Virus record (IMG/VR): IMGVR_UViG_3300042731_002777
Coordinates: 1-26,805 of that record
Length of the DNA stretch: 26,805 nucleotides
DNA from: a virus
Strand: one strand, 5' to 3'
Shown one piece after another: positions 19,606 to 26,768 of the stretch; position 1 is the first letter of the stretch, and every line of letters starts with the position of its first letter. Below the pieces are notes generated by a model. It saw only the letters and a list, made by a program, of their open reading frames with translations. It was not told the origin of the DNA and made no database searches. Position numbers and translations under genes: made by a program.

Positions 19606-19962
19606 ATGGAAGGTATAATTTTTGCACTAGGTTTAAGTGTTCACGGTGGTTTAGCAGGCGACTATAATAGTGTGCATCCACACATACGAATTGTAGAAGA
19701 TGGCGCTATTGCAGGAGCATACTACAATAGTGTAGAAAGATTAAGTGTATATGCAGGACAAAGAATGGAATTTGGATCGTTTGGAGCAGAATTTGCACTA
19801 GTAACTGGTTACCCAGCATTTGGTCCAATTGCTCCGTTTATTAGAGGAACATATGACATCGGAGATAATGTTAGAATGTTTGCTAGCCCTGCAGTAGAAA
19901 ACTATTCAGACAACGGTATAGATAAAGGGATAGTGTTTGGTGTCGAATTAATGTTAAAATAA
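19606..19962 (+). CDS. small beta-rich protein, 118 aa
   Basis: Start 19606 follows the previous stop and a GGAGAG site; an earlier in-frame start at 19588 overlaps the upstream gene. The product is Gly-rich with alternating strands (LSVHGGLAGDYNSVHPHIRI; LSVYAGQRMEFGSFGAEFALV; VRMFASPAVENYS; GIVFGVELMLK), as in small beta-barrels, but it lacks a clear signal peptide. It may be an outer-membrane or tail-associated protein. Family unknown. Confidence 0.62.
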   Translation: MEGIIFALGLSVHGGLAGDYNSVHPHIRIVEDGAIAGAYYNSVERLSVYAGQRMEFGSFGAEFALVTGYPAFGPIAPFIRGTYDIGDNVRMFASPAVENYSDNGIDKGIVFGVELMLK

Positions 19963-19965
19963 CTC

Positions 19966-19994
19966 TTGACATTCAAGACATCTTACACTATATT
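19966..19994 (+). promoter_or_regulatory. sigma70-like promoter (TTGACA/TATATT)
   Basis: TTGACA (19966-19971), 17 bases, TATATT (19989-19994), then TGTAAC at 20000. It drives the two small genes 20026-20429. Confidence 0.83.
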
Positions 19995-20025
19995 ATAAAT
20001 GTAACAGAAAAGGACTATGTAAATC

Positions 20026-20208
20026 ATGGATGGCACAACACAAGGCATAATTGCAGTTATTATAGGAATGATATTATTTGTAATGGGATATTATAAAGGT
20101 AGAGATCACGGTGCAGCAACAGCACTTGACGCACTTATTAGTTTACGTTTACTAAAAATAAATCCAGATGGTAATATTGTTCGTGGTGACAGACTAGATT
20201 TAGAATAA
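20026..20208 (+). CDS. single-TM small protein, 60 aa
   Basis: A 60-residue protein with an N-terminal membrane helix (GIIAVIIGMILFVMGYYKG) and a short cytosolic domain ending DGNIVRGDRLDLE. The ribosome site (AAAAGGA) is about 12 bases upstream. The stop overlaps the next start (TAATG). It may be a membrane anchor; family unknown. Confidence 0.7.
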   Translation: MDGTTQGIIAVIIGMILFVMGYYKGRDHGAATALDALISLRLLKINPDGNIVRGDRLDLE

Positions 20209-20429
20209 TGTATACAGTTGAATTTGACCACGACGAAGTTTGTATTACAATATTAGATGACACTGGTACACATGAAGATGTAGTCATAAACAGTTTTGAT
20301 GATATTGTTTACATAAGACAAGAAGATGAAGATACTGGACGCTGGCATACAATATCAATGAGTCCTCAACAGTGGGAAGAACTTATAGCATCTATACACA
20401 GTAAAGAAGGCGCATTTATCAGAAGATAA
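20208..20429 (+). CDS. hypothetical acidic protein, 73 aa
   Basis: A 73-residue soluble, beta-rich protein (YTVEFDHDEVCITILDDTG; IVYIRQEDEDTGRWHTISM) with a terminal helix (SPQQWEELIASIHSKEG). Coupled to the single-TM gene before it and ended by a strong terminator. It may be a small partner of that membrane protein. Not recognised. Confidence 0.7.
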   Translation: MYTVEFDHDEVCITILDDTGTHEDVVINSFDDIVYIRQEDEDTGRWHTISMSPQQWEELIASIHSKEGAFIRR

Positions 20430-20431
20430 TT

Positions 20432-20464
20432 AAGTATCAAGATATCATGCTTGGTACTTTTTTT
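20432..20464 (+). terminator. strong Rho-independent terminator
   Basis: AAGTATCAAG (20432-20441), 8-base loop, CTTGGTACTT (20450-20459; one G-U pair) and seven T. It separates the early-type unit from the curli block. Confidence 0.9.
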
Positions 20465-20475
20465 ATGAACTCTCC

Positions 20476-20483
20476 TATAAATA
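20476..20483 (+). promoter_or_regulatory. perfect T4 late promoter box TATAAATA for the curli block
   Basis: TATAAATA placed 19 bases before csgF, just after a terminator. The start would fall near 20489, followed by GAGGAGAG. The leader TTGAGGAGAGTGA recurs at the box before 26370. Confidence 0.75.
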
Positions 20484-20501
20484 GTGTTGAGGAGAGTGAT
20501 A

Positions 20502-20972
20502 ATGAAATTTGGTACAATAGTGTTATCTATTGTTCTGACTCTTGCAACCACAGCAAGTGCAGACTTAACATATCAATTTAAAAATCCTAGTTTTAGTGGC
20601 ATTGGATACAGTGCACACGTACTTAGTCTTGAGCAATTGGAATTTAATCGCAGCGAAGATATACGAAAAGAAGCTGAAGCAGAAGCGGATCGTATTGAAC
20701 GTGAATTACAAAACAGCACACTAAACAAGTTCATTAAAAATCTTGAATCAAGAATATATGCTACACTTTCAAAGCAAATGGTAGACAATATGTTTGCCGC
20801 TTGTGGAGATGAAACAGGTGTTACTTGTGCTAATAGTGGCACGACAACAGTAGAAGGTGCAACTATTGCTTGGGTTAAAGATACAGAAACAGGCAGTATT
20901 ACACTTACAATAGACGGCGATGATGGTTATACAGAAATAACTATCCCGGGTCCTGGGGAGTTTACATTTTAA
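20502..20972 (+). CDS. csgF: CsgF-like curli assembly protein
   Basis: A 156-residue secreted protein. ATG 20502 (GAGGAG site) is preferred over the in-frame GTG at 20484. After the signal peptide (ending TASA) comes DLTYQFKNPSFSG (about residues 21-33), the CsgF hallmark in which the N-terminus inserts into the CsgG pore. A helix with many Glu/Arg residues (EDIRKEAEAEADRIERELQ) and a beta-rich C-terminal part with two cysteines follow. CsgF couples curlin secretion to surface nucleation. The C-terminus is longer than in E. coli CsgF (~138). It overlaps csgG by one base, matching the order F-G seen in bacterial operons. Confidence 0.85.
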   Translation: MKFGTIVLSIVLTLATTASADLTYQFKNPSFSGIGYSAHVLSLEQLEFNRSEDIRKEAEAEADRIERELQNSTLNKFIKNLESRIYATLSKQMVDNMFAACGDETGVTCANSGTTTVEGATIAWVKDTETGSITLTIDGDDGYTEITIPGPGEFTF

Positions 20973-21751
20973 TGTGGAAAATATTACCATTAGCATTTTT
21001 ACTAACAGCATGTAGTTCAGGACTAAAAACTTTACCTGACAAATTTAATCAACCTGCAACTGTACAAGAAAATCCAATGACATATGAACTAAGAGATCTT
21101 CCTCCATTGGATGGTCCTGCAATGACTGTAGGTGTTTACAGTTTCTTAGATAAAACAGGACAACGTGCTCCTAGTGATGGAGCAGCAAGTTTGAGCAGTG
21201 CAGTTACACAAGGTGCAGAAGTATGGGTCATTGACGCACTATTAGAAGCAGGCGGTGGTAAATGGTTTGAAGTTGTTGAACGTGTTGGTATGGACAATGT
21301 TGTAAAAGAACGTCAACTTATCCGCAGTACAAGAGAAAATTATGAAAAAGAAGTAACACCGTTAAAGCCAATGAAGTTTGCTGGTATAATATTAGAAGGC
21401 GGTATTGTAGGTTACGATAGTAATATAGTTACAGGTGGTAAAGGCGCAAGATATTTTGGAATCGGTGCAACACAAGAATATAGAATAGACACAGTTACAG
21501 TAGGAATGCGCATCGTAAGTGTTAGCACAGGCAGAGTACTAGCAAGTGTAGCAGCACAAAAAAGTATAGCCAGTTATAGAACTGGTATAGACGCATTTAA
21601 ATTTATTGAATTAGGCACACGAAGTGTTGAAGTTGAAACTGGTTACAGTATAAATGAACCGACTAACTTAGCAGTAAGATCGGCAATTGAAGCAACTGTT
21701 ATAGAACTAGTTTATGAAGGCGTTCGCAAGGGTTTGTGGAATTTTAAGTAA
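20972..21751 (+). CDS. csgG: CsgG-like curli secretion channel lipoprotein
   Basis: A 259-residue outer-membrane lipoprotein that forms the nonameric channel exporting curlin subunits. A signal peptide with lipobox LTAC (Cys14) precedes CsgG-domain blocks: MTVGVYSFLDKTGQRAP, TQGAEVWVIDALLEAGGGKWFEVVER, ILEGGIVGYDSNIVTGG, ARYFGIGATQEYRIDTVTV and VLASVAAQKSI. The region before AMTVGVYS has the PL-DGPA junction typical of the family. Length is normal (~260-277). It is translated in coupling with csgF. csgG homologues are known in T4-like marine phages, where their use is unproven. Confidence 0.92.
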   Translation: MWKILPLAFLLTACSSGLKTLPDKFNQPATVQENPMTYELRDLPPLDGPAMTVGVYSFLDKTGQRAPSDGAASLSSAVTQGAEVWVIDALLEAGGGKWFEVVERVGMDNVVKERQLIRSTRENYEKEVTPLKPMKFAGIILEGGIVGYDSNIVTGGKGARYFGIGATQEYRIDTVTVGMRIVSVSTGRVLASVAAQKSIASYRTGIDAFKFIELGTRSVEVETGYSINEPTNLAVRSAIEATVIELVYEGVRKGLWNFK

Positions 21752-21782
21752 GCACCAACCCCGTAAAAAAAGGACATGAATA

Positions 21783-22517
21783 ATGCATAAAATAATTTTA
21801 CTTATTGCAAGTATGTTGTTCGCTACGGGTGCAATGGCTAATGAAATATACATAGAACAAGTAGGCGATGGATTAGATTTAGACATAACCCAAGACGGAC
21901 AAGACAACTCTTTTGGTAATAGTACTACAGGTGTAACACTAAATGGTGACGATATGACTTTTAGTATTACACAAACTGGAAGTGATAATACAATAGCGGC
22001 AACTATCAAGGGCAACAACTACACAGGTACTTGGAGTATACTGGGCAGTTACAATGACATTGATTTGTTGTGTAGTAGCACAACAACAGGTAACTGTGAT
22101 ACAGCAACTCTAGATATAGACATTGACGGAGACTATACAACATTTGACTTTGATATTGGCGAAACAAGTGACGCAGATAATGCAGATATAAGTTTTACAA
22201 TTGATGGCGCTGGTAATGTTGTAGAAATGACTGTAGATGGCACAAGTGCACTAATTGACGTTGTTATTAACAACAGTGCAGGTACAGGTACAGCACCAGG
22301 CACAAATGGAACACTTACTGCAGCAACAGGTACAACTGGTAATGTTGTAGACATTGATGTGGATGGCAACGGAGATGTTGTGGGACACACAATTGATCTA
22401 ACAATTACAGGTGGTGGTAGTTACTACAACATCACACAAAGCGGCATTTATGATAATCACTTAGATGCAACTTTTACAGGTGATGATCAATCAGTAGATA
22501 TTACACAGACAGACTAA
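21783..22517 (+). CDS. curlin-repeat amyloid subunit (CsgA/CsgB-like) 1
   Basis: A 244-residue secreted protein with signal peptide ending GAMA. Curlin-type repeats are visible at both ends, NEIYIEQVGDGLDLDITQDGQDN, MTFSITQTGSDNTIAATIKGNN and YYNITQSGIYDNHLDA, DDQSVDITQTD, with the x-Q-x-G-x2-N spacing. The middle is Asp/Thr/Gly-rich with degenerate repeats (IDIDGDYTTFDFDIG) and two cysteines. Very acidic and low in Lys. It has an AAGGAC site, 31 bases after csgG. It would be the fibre subunit exported by CsgG/CsgF. Confidence 0.82.
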   Translation: MHKIILLIASMLFATGAMANEIYIEQVGDGLDLDITQDGQDNSFGNSTTGVTLNGDDMTFSITQTGSDNTIAATIKGNNYTGTWSILGSYNDIDLLCSSTTTGNCDTATLDIDIDGDYTTFDFDIGETSDADNADISFTIDGAGNVVEMTVDGTSALIDVVINNSAGTGTAPGTNGTLTAATGTTGNVVDIDVDGNGDVVGHTIDLTITGGGSYYNITQSGIYDNHLDATFTGDDQSVDITQTD

Positions 22518-23611
22518 TGTGGAAATACATAGTTGTTCTATTATTACTAACAAATACATCTTGGGCAAGTATAGGCGAAATTACAGCCGCAACTGGCCCG
22601 GGACAAATTAAACGTGAAGAAAATAAGTTCGACGGCGCAGTTGGCACTGGACTTGAAATGATGGATACCATCACAACAGACAATGGCGCTTGGCAATTAG
22701 AATTTGTAGATGACACACGTGTTGATGTTACTGAACATTCACGTATGGTAATTGATGAATTTGTATACGATCCCGACAGTAAAAAAGGTGCATTAAGTAT
22801 GCGAGCAACACTTGGCGCTGTTCGTTATGCAAGTGGACAAATAGCAAAGAATTCAAGACAACGAGTAAACATACGTACACCGAGTGCTAAAATTACAGTG
22901 CGTGGCACAGACTTTATGATGATTGTAGACGAAATCGGTGGCAGTATGATTACACTATTGCCAAGTTGTGATACTAGCGGACTATGTGAAGTAGGTGAAA
23001 TTGCAGTTGAAAGTGACGTAGGAATGGTTATAATGAATCAAGCATTTGAAACTACAGTTGTGAAGTCACCATGGGCTGCACCTGCAAAACCTGTTATACT
23101 ACAACTGCCAAGTGACATGCTACGTGCAATGCTAATTGTACGTAAGCAGCCAGTATACGACGAAGAATTAGAAAAACAATATCCTGTAACAAACTTATTA
23201 GATATTGACTTTTTAAAATTTGATGAATTAGATAAAGATCCATTGGTTGAAGGTATAAAAAACATTTGGGTAACAGATTTAGATAACTTAACATATTTAG
23301 ATGAAGTCTTTACAGATGAAATGGAAAGACAAATGCAGCAAATACTTGCACAATGGTTAGACGAATTAGGCACACAAAATATTGAGTTATTTGCTGTTAA
23401 GGATCGTGGATTAGACAGAGAAACAAATATATTTTATGATGAAGATCCAAACTACATTGTAAGCAGAAAGCAAGGCGATGATCATTTCTTTCAGTTATAC
23501 TTACATGTAGATCAAGGATATGTTATAGATATGGTACAGGAGGGGTTCAGTGCATACGGTTATCGTGTTGGCGTTGGCGGCGGCAGTAGCATTAGCATCA
23601 ACCAGCAGTAA
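22517..23611 (+). CDS. FecR-domain periplasmic protein
   Basis: A 364-residue exported protein; signal peptide ends near SWAS. A FecR domain occupies about residues 20-150: IGEITAATGPGQIKRE, the GTGLEMMDTITTDNGAWQLEFVDDTRVDVTEHSRMVIDEF core and the RATLGAVRYASGQI / RTPSAKITVRGTDF strands. The C-terminal half is acidic and helical and unassigned. FecR domains act in periplasmic sensing or bind envelope structures; stand-alone secreted forms near surface-fibre genes may anchor or nucleate fibres. It overlaps the previous stop by one base and the next curlin gene by 62 bases. Confidence 0.82.
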   Translation: MWKYIVVLLLLTNTSWASIGEITAATGPGQIKREENKFDGAVGTGLEMMDTITTDNGAWQLEFVDDTRVDVTEHSRMVIDEFVYDPDSKKGALSMRATLGAVRYASGQIAKNSRQRVNIRTPSAKITVRGTDFMMIVDEIGGSMITLLPSCDTSGLCEVGEIAVESDVGMVIMNQAFETTVVKSPWAAPAKPVILQLPSDMLRAMLIVRKQPVYDEELEKQYPVTNLLDIDFLKFDELDKDPLVEGIKNIWVTDLDNLTYLDEVFTDEMERQMQQILAQWLDELGTQNIELFAVKDRGLDRETNIFYDEDPNYIVSRKQGDDHFFQLYLHVDQGYVIDMVQEGFSAYGYRVGVGGGSSISINQQ

Positions 23612-24230
23612 TGCCAGCGAAATATATATAAATCAATCTGGCGATAGTATCTCCTTGGAAATGACACAGCGCAGTACTGACAACTATGCTCAACTGTATT
23701 CTACAGGTGATTACAATAACATAGTAATACGTCAAGGTGTGCATAGTGACGACAGTTATGACGGCGATGAAACAGGCGGGCACGAAGCATACTGGACCGT
23801 GGATGGTGACTTCAACATTGTAGGCAGTTACCAAACAGATGTAAACAGAGGCGGTGGCGGAGGAGATCCGCATCACCTAGCAAATATAGTAAACGGTGAC
23901 AACAACATAGCATATCACACACAAAGAGGTAAGGCTGGTCACACAGGATTTATAGAAATACAAGGTAGTGACAACACAGTAGATTTATATCAACGAGGCA
24001 ATGGTGGACAAAAGTGGGCAGATGTTTATCTTACAGGTGATGATAATGTTGTTGATATAGATCAAAGAGGCAGTAACAGTGCAAGCGCCGCAGTTGATTT
24101 AACAAATAGCGGCGGAGCACATAATTTTACACTGACGCAAAATGTTACCACAAGTGCAGACAGTATTAGTGTAACTGGTTATTGTTACAATAGCGCAGGT
24201 TGCGCACTTACAGTAGATAGAAATAACTAG
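23550..24230 (+). CDS. curlin-repeat amyloid subunit (CsgA/CsgB-like) 2
   Basis: A 226-residue secreted protein starting with GTG 23550 after a strong AGGAGG site inside the end of the FecR gene. Signal peptide ends SSNA. Curlin-type repeats are clearer than in the first subunit: SEIYINQSGDSISLEMTQ, NNIVIRQG, NNIAYHTQRG, DNTVDLYQRG, DNVVDIDQRGSNSASA and HNFTLTQNV. Each pairs a Gln with an Asn in the strand-turn pattern of stacked amyloid strands. Both subunits open with EIYI-x-Q-x-GD, suggesting duplication; one may nucleate (CsgB-like) and the other polymerise. Confidence 0.84.
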   Translation: MHTVIVLALAAAVALASTSSNASEIYINQSGDSISLEMTQRSTDNYAQLYSTGDYNNIVIRQGVHSDDSYDGDETGGHEAYWTVDGDFNIVGSYQTDVNRGGGGGDPHHLANIVNGDNNIAYHTQRGKAGHTGFIEIQGSDNTVDLYQRGNGGQKWADVYLTGDDNVVDIDQRGSNSASAAVDLTNSGGAHNFTLTQNVTTSADSISVTGYCYNSAGCALTVDRNN

Positions 24231-24255
24231 TACTTTAATTATAGGTACAACACAC

Positions 24256-24263
24256 CTTAAATA
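24256..24263 (+). promoter_or_regulatory. late-like box CTTAAATA
   Basis: CTTAAATA 30 bases before the ATG at 24294, next to a 13-bp palindrome TACGTTTAACGTA (24262-24274). The following TGAGGAGTGAC leader resembles those at csgF and 26370. Confidence 0.4.
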
Positions 24264-24293
24264 CGTTTAACGTAGACTGAGGAGTGACGTAAT

Positions 24294-25781
24294 ATGAAAA
24301 CAATAAAAAATCTAGTAGGCGGAGCAATCATTGGTTCGCTACTTTCAACAACAGCGTTAGCACACACTAACAGCATAGGTTATGTTAGTGACGCAAATGC
24401 TAACGTGACTTTTTGGTATGGTACATACCATACTACCAGTAACTTTAATGAAGGTGAATTAAAATTAGAAGGTGCTAATGGCACAACATACACAACAACA
24501 ATTACAAAGTTTGACCTAAATCAAAACACAACACCCAATGGACTGTTTCCGGGTATTAACTATTTCTCAACTGACCAAATGGGTACACAGTTAATCGATT
24601 ACAGCGATAGCACCGCAGTAGGCGGGCAATCTAACTATTGGCAAGGTGTGACTTTTAATAGTCTTTCAAGTGGTGATTACACATTCACTTATATTCCGTT
24701 AGGTGATACAGAATCATACTGTACAACTTGTTCGCCAACACAAGACTGGGCACCTATGAATGAAATGATTCGCAGTTTAACAGTGACTATTGATAGTGCA
24801 TTGTTATCGGGTGATGCTAACGGTAATGGCATACTTGATAGTTTGGAAACATCTCCGGCATCAAACGCCGGTCCTACAGTAGACAGTACTGGCTCAAGCA
24901 GCAGTATTGCATACAGTATGGGCATTGCAGCAGGCGTACAAACAGTAGCAAGAACACAAACAGACACCACATGGGACAACATGAGTGATGGCACTACACA
25001 AAACACACAAAGCACAACAACTACATTAGATCCGTTTGTTGGGCGTGTTGATCAAGCAAACGAAATGTTGAGACTTGGCGTACCACATCAAACTGGTTTT
25101 GCACAAGGAGTAAATGGTAGTCGTACTACACATGACATGGGCAATGGCTACAGTGCGGAAACAAGAACATACAGTCTTGGACACACAGTTGCTACAGAAA
25201 ATGGTATGAGTATTACAGGTGGATTCAGTAAAGCAGACACAGAACTAACTGGTGAAAACAGCACAGGAACAATGGCTACAACACAGTTTGGTGTAAGAGT
25301 AGGCAAAGCACTTGACGACAGAGACTTAACCGTCAGTGGTGAAGGACATGTTGCCAACAGTGAACTAGGATATGATAGAACAGTTGGAACATTTGGAGCA
25401 GCAGGTTCTACAAACAGTTCAGAGCGTTGGGGTAGACTCCAAGTTGAAAAATCAACAGGAAACTTGCGTCCGTTTGCAGCATATACCGTAGGCAACCGCA
25501 GTGTAGATGAGTGGACAGAGACAGGTGATTCAACTATTGCTATCACTCACGCAGCAAGTGATGAATCATATCGTTATGCTACAATTGGTGTAAACCTTGA
25601 TACAGGATTACTTACTGCAAGTTTTGCAAGAGACTTTGATGACGCAGAAACAATGCGTGTAGGTGTAGGAATTAACAAACATCTAAACGAGCGTGTAAGT
25701 ATTGGTGGCAATATCAACAGAGTTACAGCAGGCGACAACACAAGCACAAAAATCAGTGCGGGTCTTAAAATTCGATTCTAA
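24294..25781 (+). CDS. autotransporter-like outer-membrane protein, 495 aa
   Basis: A secreted protein with signal peptide ending ALAH. An N-terminal beta-rich surface domain (about 25-170) has a CTTC pair. Then GDANGNGILDSLE (about 174-186), a dockerin/EF-hand-like calcium loop. A Ser/Thr-rich linker (200-250) precedes a C-terminal barrel (about 275-495) with alternating strands ending STKISAGLKIRF, a terminal Phe fit for Bam insertion. Overall it looks like an autotransporter or adhesin. It has GAGGAG before the start. It follows the curli genes and may display a domain on the cell surface. Its 3' end overlaps the minus-strand gene by 17 bases. Confidence 0.72.
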   Translation: MKTIKNLVGGAIIGSLLSTTALAHTNSIGYVSDANANVTFWYGTYHTTSNFNEGELKLEGANGTTYTTTITKFDLNQNTTPNGLFPGINYFSTDQMGTQLIDYSDSTAVGGQSNYWQGVTFNSLSSGDYTFTYIPLGDTESYCTTCSPTQDWAPMNEMIRSLTVTIDSALLSGDANGNGILDSLETSPASNAGPTVDSTGSSSSIAYSMGIAAGVQTVARTQTDTTWDNMSDGTTQNTQSTTTTLDPFVGRVDQANEMLRLGVPHQTGFAQGVNGSRTTHDMGNGYSAETRTYSLGHTVATENGMSITGGFSKADTELTGENSTGTMATTQFGVRVGKALDDRDLTVSGEGHVANSELGYDRTVGTFGAAGSTNSSERWGRLQVEKSTGNLRPFAAYTVGNRSVDEWTETGDSTIAITHAASDESYRYATIGVNLDTGLLTASFARDFDDAETMRVGVGINKHLNERVSIGGNINRVTAGDNTSTKISAGLKIRF

Positions 25782-26298
25782 TAATCGAACAACCTAACAC
25801 AGTGGCAGTCGCATCTTCCATATCAAAGCGGCTGTCACTTAATTCTTTAGCAACACCTACAGCAAGTGCGGCAGCACAGCCTTTCCATCTACTATCAGTA
25901 TAGTATGATACTGTTTCACTTATAGCAGAACCAATTAAAATATGTCCTATTTTATCGTCGTTGCCAGTTAATCTATAATTACTATACGCAGCGTGAGCAT
26001 GAATAATGCTAACTGGCATTGCCAAATAATCATATCCTTGATCGTGCATCCAATAGTTTAATCCGACACGTGCAGCAAAGTATAGTGCTACTTCTCCTTG
26101 ACTAGGATATGGACCCATAATTTTATTTTTTTCTCTGTAACCGTCCCAGCCTGTAGCAGCAATCATATCTGTACTATGCCAATCTAGCATAATCCAATTA
26201 GTAGTTCGCCAAAAGTTATCACGGGTTTGTTTGTCCCAATCTTCCCACGCCCATGCTGTGGAAGGAATGAATAATAATAAAAATAGTATCACTCTCAT
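25765..26298 (-). CDS. YfiM/VanZ-like envelope protein (only minus-strand gene)
   Basis: A 177-residue exported or membrane protein; signal peptide MRVILFLLLFIPSTAWA. The first half, MLDWHSTDMIAATGWDG with KIMGPYPSQGEVALYFAARVGLNYW, resembles a DUF5658-like D-x2-T...E-N-P-x2-G layout. The second half has DKIGHILIGSAISE, then GVAKELSDSRFDMEDATATVLG, the D-K-x2-H-x3-G and KE-x2-D...D motif of YfiM/VanZ-like proteins. It is transcribed against all other genes, converges with the autotransporter-like gene and diverges from the one at 26370. Opposite strand and end of the surface block suggest a separately acquired cargo gene. Function unknown. Confidence 0.7.
   Translation of the reverse strand: MRVILFLLLFIPSTAWAWEDWDKQTRDNFWRTTNWIMLDWHSTDMIAATGWDGYREKNKIMGPYPSQGEVALYFAARVGLNYWMHDQGYDYLAMPVSIIHAHAAYSNYRLTGNDDKIGHILIGSAISETVSYYTDSRWKGCAAALAVGVAKELSDSRFDMEDATATVLGCSIIRIEF
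25771..25789. other. inverted repeat at the convergent gene junction
   Basis: TTCGATT (25771-25777), 5-base loop, AATCGAA (25783-25789). It sits where the 3' ends of the convergent genes overlap, but lacks T runs, so it is at best a weak bidirectional terminator. Confidence 0.5.
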
Positions 26299-26343
26299 AC
26301 AAGTATTTAAAGGCTAATCACTGTACAATTATAACGGTATTTA

Positions 26344-26351
26344 AATAAATA
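26344..26351 (+). promoter_or_regulatory. T4-late-like box AATAAATA
   Basis: AATAAATA 18 bases before the ATG at 26370, followed by TTGAGGAGAGTGACAATG, nearly identical to the csgF leader. The 26299-26343 gap is the divergent promoter region for the minus-strand gene too; no clear minus promoter was recognised. Confidence 0.55.
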
Positions 26352-26369
26352 CACTTGAGGAGAGTGACA

Positions 26370-26768
26370 ATGAAATATTTAATTATGACAGTATTGCTGT
26401 CGGTGTCTTTACCTGCGTGGGCGGACAACACAGCAACAAAGGCATGCTTAAATCAAACAGGATACTCAATTGAAAATTTTGACACATTTGATTGGAGCAA
26501 AGCAGCCGCTTGTGCTAGCAAAGCAAGACAAGAAAAACGTGCAGCAGAACTTGCTGAACTAAGAGACTTCTTAAAACACAACCCGAGATATCGTGTACCA
26601 GGACAAAGTTTAAATCGTTGTTGGGGTAAACCACGTGAAATGCCATTTGAAAGCAGTTATATAAAAGTAACTGGTAATAGTTTTGAAGCAGGTGTAAATT
26701 ATAAAGATAAATTACCAGCAGGATGCTATGAAAACGCACCATGGGACAACCGTGATGCTCAAAAATAG
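26370..26768 (+). CDS. secreted hypothetical protein, 132 aa
   Basis: ATG 26370 (GAGGAG site) is preferred over the in-frame TTG at 26355. Signal peptide MKYLIMTVLLSVSLPAWA. The mature protein has four cysteines (KACLNQTG, AACASKAR, NRCWGKPRE, GCYENAPW), which could form two disulfides in the periplasm, and a helix rich in Glu/Arg (KARQEKRAAELAELRDF). Family not recognised. It overlaps the next start by 14 bases and probably shares late expression with the curli block. Confidence 0.72.
   Translation: MKYLIMTVLLSVSLPAWADNTATKACLNQTGYSIENFDTFDWSKAAACASKARQEKRAAELAELRDFLKHNPRYRVPGQSLNRCWGKPREMPFESSYIKVTGNSFEAGVNYKDKLPAGCYENAPWDNRDAQK

Noticed and set aside
21783-24230. Repeat arrays in the curlin genes as a CRISPR or DNA repeat
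   Set aside because: The periodicity is at the protein level with diverged codons; no regular direct repeats and spacers.
25148-25546. A 132-codon minus-strand frame inside the autotransporter-like gene
   Set aside because: Shadow frame with no start context; composition mirrors the plus-strand Thr/Gly-rich codons.
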